Origin: Clostridia bacterium
Lineage (GTDB): Bacteria; Bacillota_E; RBS10-35; JAJYVN01
DNA: 7,718 bases
Assembly: GCA_027335545.1 (NCBI GenBank)
Contig: DAHWHV010000499.1
Span: forward strand, 1 to 7,718
Direction of reading: 5' to 3'
A program made the translations under genes and the position numbers. Shown here one piece after another: positions 6,173 to 7,718 of the stretch. How positions within the stretch are numbered: the stretch's first letter is position 1; the number at the start of each line of letters is the position of its first letter. Under the pieces are notes generated by a model. That model ran no database searches, was not told the DNA's origin, and saw only the letters and a list, made by a program, of their open reading frames with translations.

Positions 6173-6300
6173 CCTGACTTTCGCAAAGGGGCGGTCGGTC
6201 GCCTTGGTGCCCAGGGGCTGGCGCGTTGCCACCAGTTCACCCACTCGCGTCGCGGAGTCCTTCTGCGCAGGGGCGCCCGGCTGACACTGCGAAAATCAGG
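6173..6300. mobile_element. 128-base element with inverted terminal repeats (IS remnant or MITE-like)
   Basis: The left end CCTGACTTTCGCAAAG (6173-6188) and the reverse complement of 6285-6300, CCTGATTTTCGCAGTG, match at 13 of 16 positions. Between them lie about 96 bases without a recognisable gene. The element begins exactly where the chemotaxis receptor loses its family sequence. TGAA precedes the left end, and CTGAA follows the right end, which would allow a 4-base target duplication if the right end is one base longer. The end sequence resembles DDE-type insertion sequences such as the IS1380 group, but that family name is from memory and uncertain. It cannot code a transposase itself. 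Confidence 0.6.
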
Positions 6301-6577
6301 CTGAAAGCCATCCCCCAGCCGCCCCACCCGCCGGACGCAGAGGGAGCACCCGCATCCCCACACCGTGTGATGGAGGCCGGCCCCCTGCAAGCCCCTCGTC
6401 CGCATCCCCGGGCGGCTCATTGGCCTCTGACGCCCAGGCGCGGGCGGGATGGCATACCGAGCCAACCCCATGATTGAACAGCGCTCCGCCGCCAGGTCGC
6501 CGAGGGCACACGACCGCCCCCGCCTGCCCGCCCCAGCCCCGGCACGCGAGCCGTTGCCGCCCCCGCCACGGTTAGAC
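6301..6577. other. Unassigned decayed stretch
   Basis: No complete gene is visible. The plus strand just after the element could be read as LKAIP, possibly the displaced continuation of the chemotaxis receptor (LNAAIEAA), but it diverges at once. On the minus strand the shifted histidine kinase frame remains open into this stretch without recognised kinase motifs: no H-box, N-box or G-box. Confidence 0.35.
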
Positions 6578-6991
6578 CTAGACCCGCCAAGCCAGCGGGT
6601 CCGCCGGCAGGGCCGCGTAGGCCGCGGCCCAGCAGGGGCTGGACGCGCTGCTGGGAACCGAATTCGAGCGGGCGACCGACCTCTCCGGCGAACCGTGTCC
6701 CTTGGAGGGTTCGAAGCGGCCGCTGGCGTCGGTCAGCAGGGCGTAGGTCGTCCCAGTGGCGATGTCCGCGAGGTCCTCCGGGAGCGAGCGCCCGGTCGAG
6801 GCCCGCTGTTCGGCAACCAGGTCGTGCGCGACCGCCACCGCCCGGCCTTGGACCTCGGCGGTGGCCTGACGGGTCAGCGTCCGGGCCACCTTGCGGTCGA
6901 CGAAGACGCCCGCCACGCCGGCCGAGACCGGCAGGAGGAACCCCAAGGCCAGCAGCAGGGGGGCGGCAATGCCCAGGCGCGGGCCCTTCAT
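6578..6991 (-). pseudogene. N-terminal fragment of a sensor histidine kinase
   Basis: From the ATG at 6991 the protein reads MKGPRLGIAAPLLLALGFLL, a basic start and one membrane segment (about 7-30), followed by DRKVARTLTRQATAEVQGRA, a typical start of an extracellular sensor region, and TGTTYALLTDASGR, where such domains often have V..TD..GRV. Near 6690-6715 the family-like reading moves to another frame (TRFAGEVGRPLEFGSQQRVQ), so a frameshift is present; the original frame stops at 6578. The second membrane segment, HAMP, dimerisation His and ATPase domain are absent. Its start overlaps the stop of the response regulator by ATGA, the translational coupling usual in two-component operons. 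Signal and target unknown. Confidence 0.7.
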
Positions 6992-7058
6992 CGCCGGACC
7001 CGCAGGCGGTAGCCCACGCCCCGCAGCGCCGTGATCTCCAGGAAGGCCCCCTGGAGCC
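6988..7058 (-). pseudogene. C-terminal tail of an OmpR/PhoB-type response regulator
   Basis: Just before the TGA at 6988-6990 the minus strand encodes GLQGAFLEITALRGVGYRLR, then VRR-stop. The segment LEI.T.RGVGYRL is the hallmark end of the winged helix-turn-helix output domain (wing and final strands) of OmpR-family regulators. Only 23 residues remain. Upstream of codon GLQ, at about 7058, regulator sequence ends and the putative end of an ISAs1 element begins. The frame is open beyond that point but does not resemble a regulator. The gene was the first of an operon with the histidine kinase fragment. Confidence 0.75.
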
Positions 7059-7718
7059 CAGGACCGCGGCAAAGTCGCGGGGAGGGAGCAGCTGGGTGGC
7101 AGGGCGACCGCTGAGCGCTCAGGCCAAGGGGGGCGAGGGCGTAGGCGAACGCTCCGGTCCAGAGGACGGGCTGGCGGAGCGGTAGGTTCGGCCGATGGAC
7201 GCGCCGCGGGCAGGCCGGCGGACGCGAGCGGCGGGCGAGGGGACACGGGGACGTCGGGAGCGGCCAGACGGAACGTGGCGCGGCCCGGGCTCAGGCGCCG
7301 AGCAGGACGAGGACGGCCTGCGGGTGGCCGGGCGTAGTAGCGACTCCCGGTCGGGATGCCGGGGCAGCCTTTCCCGCGGATCAAGCCGATTGCGAGGTTG
7401 CGCAGGATGCACATGGTGCGGGGCCCGTTGCCCGTGCGCACTTGGCTGCGATCCTCGTCATAGGTGAAGTCCCGTACGTAGTGCAGTTTGTTCTCGATGT
7501 GCCAGTGCCCGCGGACCAAGGCGAGCAGTCGTTCCGGTGATGCCTCTTTGCGCGTCAGACTGGTGATGCCGTATGCGGTTTCCTGGGTAACCTTGCCCGA
7601 CTTGACACGGATGACCTTACGATGGATGCGAAACACCTGGCTGGCGTATGGAAACTCAAGATACCCCTCTAGATCTGAGTCCCCCATGCCGGCGGGGCCC
7701 GGCGCCACGCGGCATGAA
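7059..7718 (-). mobile_element. ISAs1-family insertion sequence, partial (runs off the window)
   Basis: The element includes the transposase part at 7291-7718 and about 230 bases between its stop codon and the point where response regulator sequence resumes. I place the end at 7059 because the plus-strand sequence CAGGACCGCGGCAAAGTCGC starts exactly where the regulator tail breaks, and a CAGG-like terminus is common in ISAs1 elements. The other end is outside the window, so the inverted repeat and target duplication cannot be tested. The 230 bases are longer than the usual non-coding end of this family, so part of them may be other DNA. Confidence 0.5.
7291..7718 (-). pseudogene. ISAs1-family transposase, C-terminal part with a frameshift
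   Basis: The minus frame open from the window edge encodes LEGYLEFPYASQVFRI, ETAYGITSLTRKEASPERLL, RGHWHIENKLHYVRD and DEDRSQVRTGNGPRTM, then LRNLAIGLIR, all strongly typical of ISAs1 transposases. The Glu in HWHIEN is the last acidic residue of the DDE catalytic triad; the two Asp residues belong to the part outside the window. After SRYYAR the family ending HPQAVLVLLGA-stop is found only in the next frame, so one extra base near 7327 (a C on the coding strand) disrupts the end; the stop in the restored frame is at 7291-7293. Loss of the last dozen residues may or may not abolish activity. Confidence 0.88.

Noticed and set aside
5717..6304. 195-residue frame continuing from the DUF5615 start
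   Set aside because: After about 20 codons it is a Gly/Arg/Ala-rich shadow of the chemotaxis receptor frame.
7100..7125. CAGGGCGACCGCTGAGCGC as the ISAs1 end
   Set aside because: It does not coincide with the point where the response regulator sequence breaks, unlike the site at 7059.
1..7718. CRISPR array, tRNA, rRNA, attachment site or replication origin
   Set aside because: No regularly spaced repeats, cloverleaf, rRNA signature or iteron cluster was seen by eye.

Overview
This is a very GC-rich bacterial window. Guanine and cytosine dominate third codon positions, and the ribosome binding sites are purine-rich. The gene content is a GH38-type alpha-mannosidase, a LAL-type ATP-binding regulator, a universal stress protein, a chemotaxis receptor, a two-component system and an ISAs1 transposase. 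It would suit a high-GC Bacillota lineage (the Limnochordia/Symbiobacterium/Thermaerobacter type) or an actinobacterial or Chloroflexota relative; the sequence alone does not decide between them. No rRNA, tRNA or CRISPR array was seen.

Only two genes look complete, both on the minus strand: a GH38-family glycoside hydrolase (1173-3824) and a universal stress protein (4365-4892). Almost everything else is a fragment. From left to right: the last 38 codons of an unknown plus-strand gene (3-119); a spacer with hairpins; a GC-rich hairpin (295-323); a remnant of the 3' end of a universal stress protein gene (337-363); a 5'- and 3'-truncated, frameshifted LAL regulator fragment (348-1182); GH38; a 480-base spacer without a clear gene; a second copy of the hairpin (4307-4337); the intact stress protein gene; a divergent spacer; a second LAL fragment (5210-5677); the first ~20 codons of a DUF5615/PIN-like gene (5717-5774) joined out of frame to the middle of a chemotaxis receptor (5775-6172); a 128-base element with inverted terminal repeats (6173-6300) sitting exactly where the receptor breaks off; an unassigned decayed stretch; the start of a sensor histidine kinase with a frameshift (6578-6991); the last 23 codons of its response regulator (6988-7058); and an ISAs1-type insertion sequence (7059 to the window edge) whose transposase also carries a frameshift.

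The window contains two versions of one module, [hairpin - stress protein gene on the minus strand - LAL gene on the plus strand]. The right-hand version keeps the stress protein gene. The left-hand version has lost all of it except the stop-codon end. The GH38 gene lies between them. I read the window as a site of repeated duplication, deletion and insertion around an intact sugar hydrolase. I did not find a convincing new multi-gene system. The most interesting items are the duplicated hairpin module, the receptor split by a small inverted-repeat element, the DUF5615-receptor chimera and the two-component operon cut by an ISAs1 element.
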